Assembly (NCBI GenBank): GCA_028714955.1
Contig: JAQTLK010000007.1
Coordinates: 1-61,089 of the forward strand
Direction of reading: 5' to 3'
Length of the DNA stretch: 61,089 nt
DNA from: Sulfuricella sp.
GTDB lineage: Bacteria > Pseudomonadota > Gammaproteobacteria > Burkholderiales > Sulfuricellaceae
The notes under the pieces: model-generated
What the model was told of the DNA's origin: nothing
Seen by the model: the letters and a program-made list of their open reading frames with translations, nothing else
Databases searched by the model: none
In this document: positions 61,088-61,089 of the stretch, piece after piece
Layout: every line of letters starts with the position of its first letter
How positions within the stretch are numbered: the first letter of the stretch is position 1
Program-made: the position numbers and the translations under genes

Positions 61088-61089
61088 AG

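Overview
The window reads as chromosome of a sulfur-oxidising betaproteobacterium, probably of the Nitrosomonadales in the broad sense (Sulfuricella/Thiobacillus-like). Three things support this: the housekeeping gene order (kdsD-kdsC-lptCAB-rpoN-hpf-ptsN-hprK-rapZ; hemCDXY; rsmI divergent from lpoA-yraN-diaA-dolP), the moderately high G+C content, and a full reverse dissimilatory sulfite reductase (rDsr) locus with SoeABC. Coding density is high, and nearly all genes look intact and vertically inherited.

Layout. 1-11 kb: a Lon-like protease, an NYN-domain protein, a glycine-zipper protein, a sugar-phosphate mutarotase, an FAD-linked oxidase, rfaE2 and the dolP-diaA-yraN-lpoA block, divergent from rsmI and followed by pyrC. 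11-16 kb: a PDC-sensor protein, a hemY that appears to have lost its C-terminal two thirds, then hemX, hemD and hemC. 16-23 kb: a thioredoxin-fold protein, tRNA-Ser(GCT), an SPFH/NfeD pair, apaH overlapping plsC tail to tail, a PfkB kinase, coaX and birA separated by a MITE-like inverted repeat, and a conserved unknown gene.

23-39 kb is the sulfur core. dsrA-B-E-F-H-C-M-K-L-J-O-P-N-R runs on the plus strand. From the same 354-bp control region a minus-strand set diverges: a 76-residue protein, an orphan Cas6/Cmx6-type protein, a DsrC homologue lacking both redox cysteines (RspA type) and a two-domain rhodanese. Together these should carry persulfide sulfur (DsrEFH to DsrC), oxidise it to sulfite (DsrAB, DsrL) and return electrons to the quinone pool (DsrMKJOP). 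Three sizeable hairpins without U-tracts divide the long dsr operon.

39-54 kb is mostly housekeeping: ubiX, a Gx-type transporter with a NusG-II protein, rapZ-hprK-ptsN-hpf-rpoN-lptB-lptA-lptC-kdsC-kdsD, a KefB-type antiporter, a lone pilin-like protein and an orphan sensor kinase. 54-61 kb returns to sulfur with rhd-tusA-dsrE2 (sulfur relay feeding Dsr) and soeA-soeB-soeC (cytoplasmic sulfite oxidation). The intergenic DNA there carries several inverted repeats, ending in a nearly perfect 164-bp palindromic element at the window edge.
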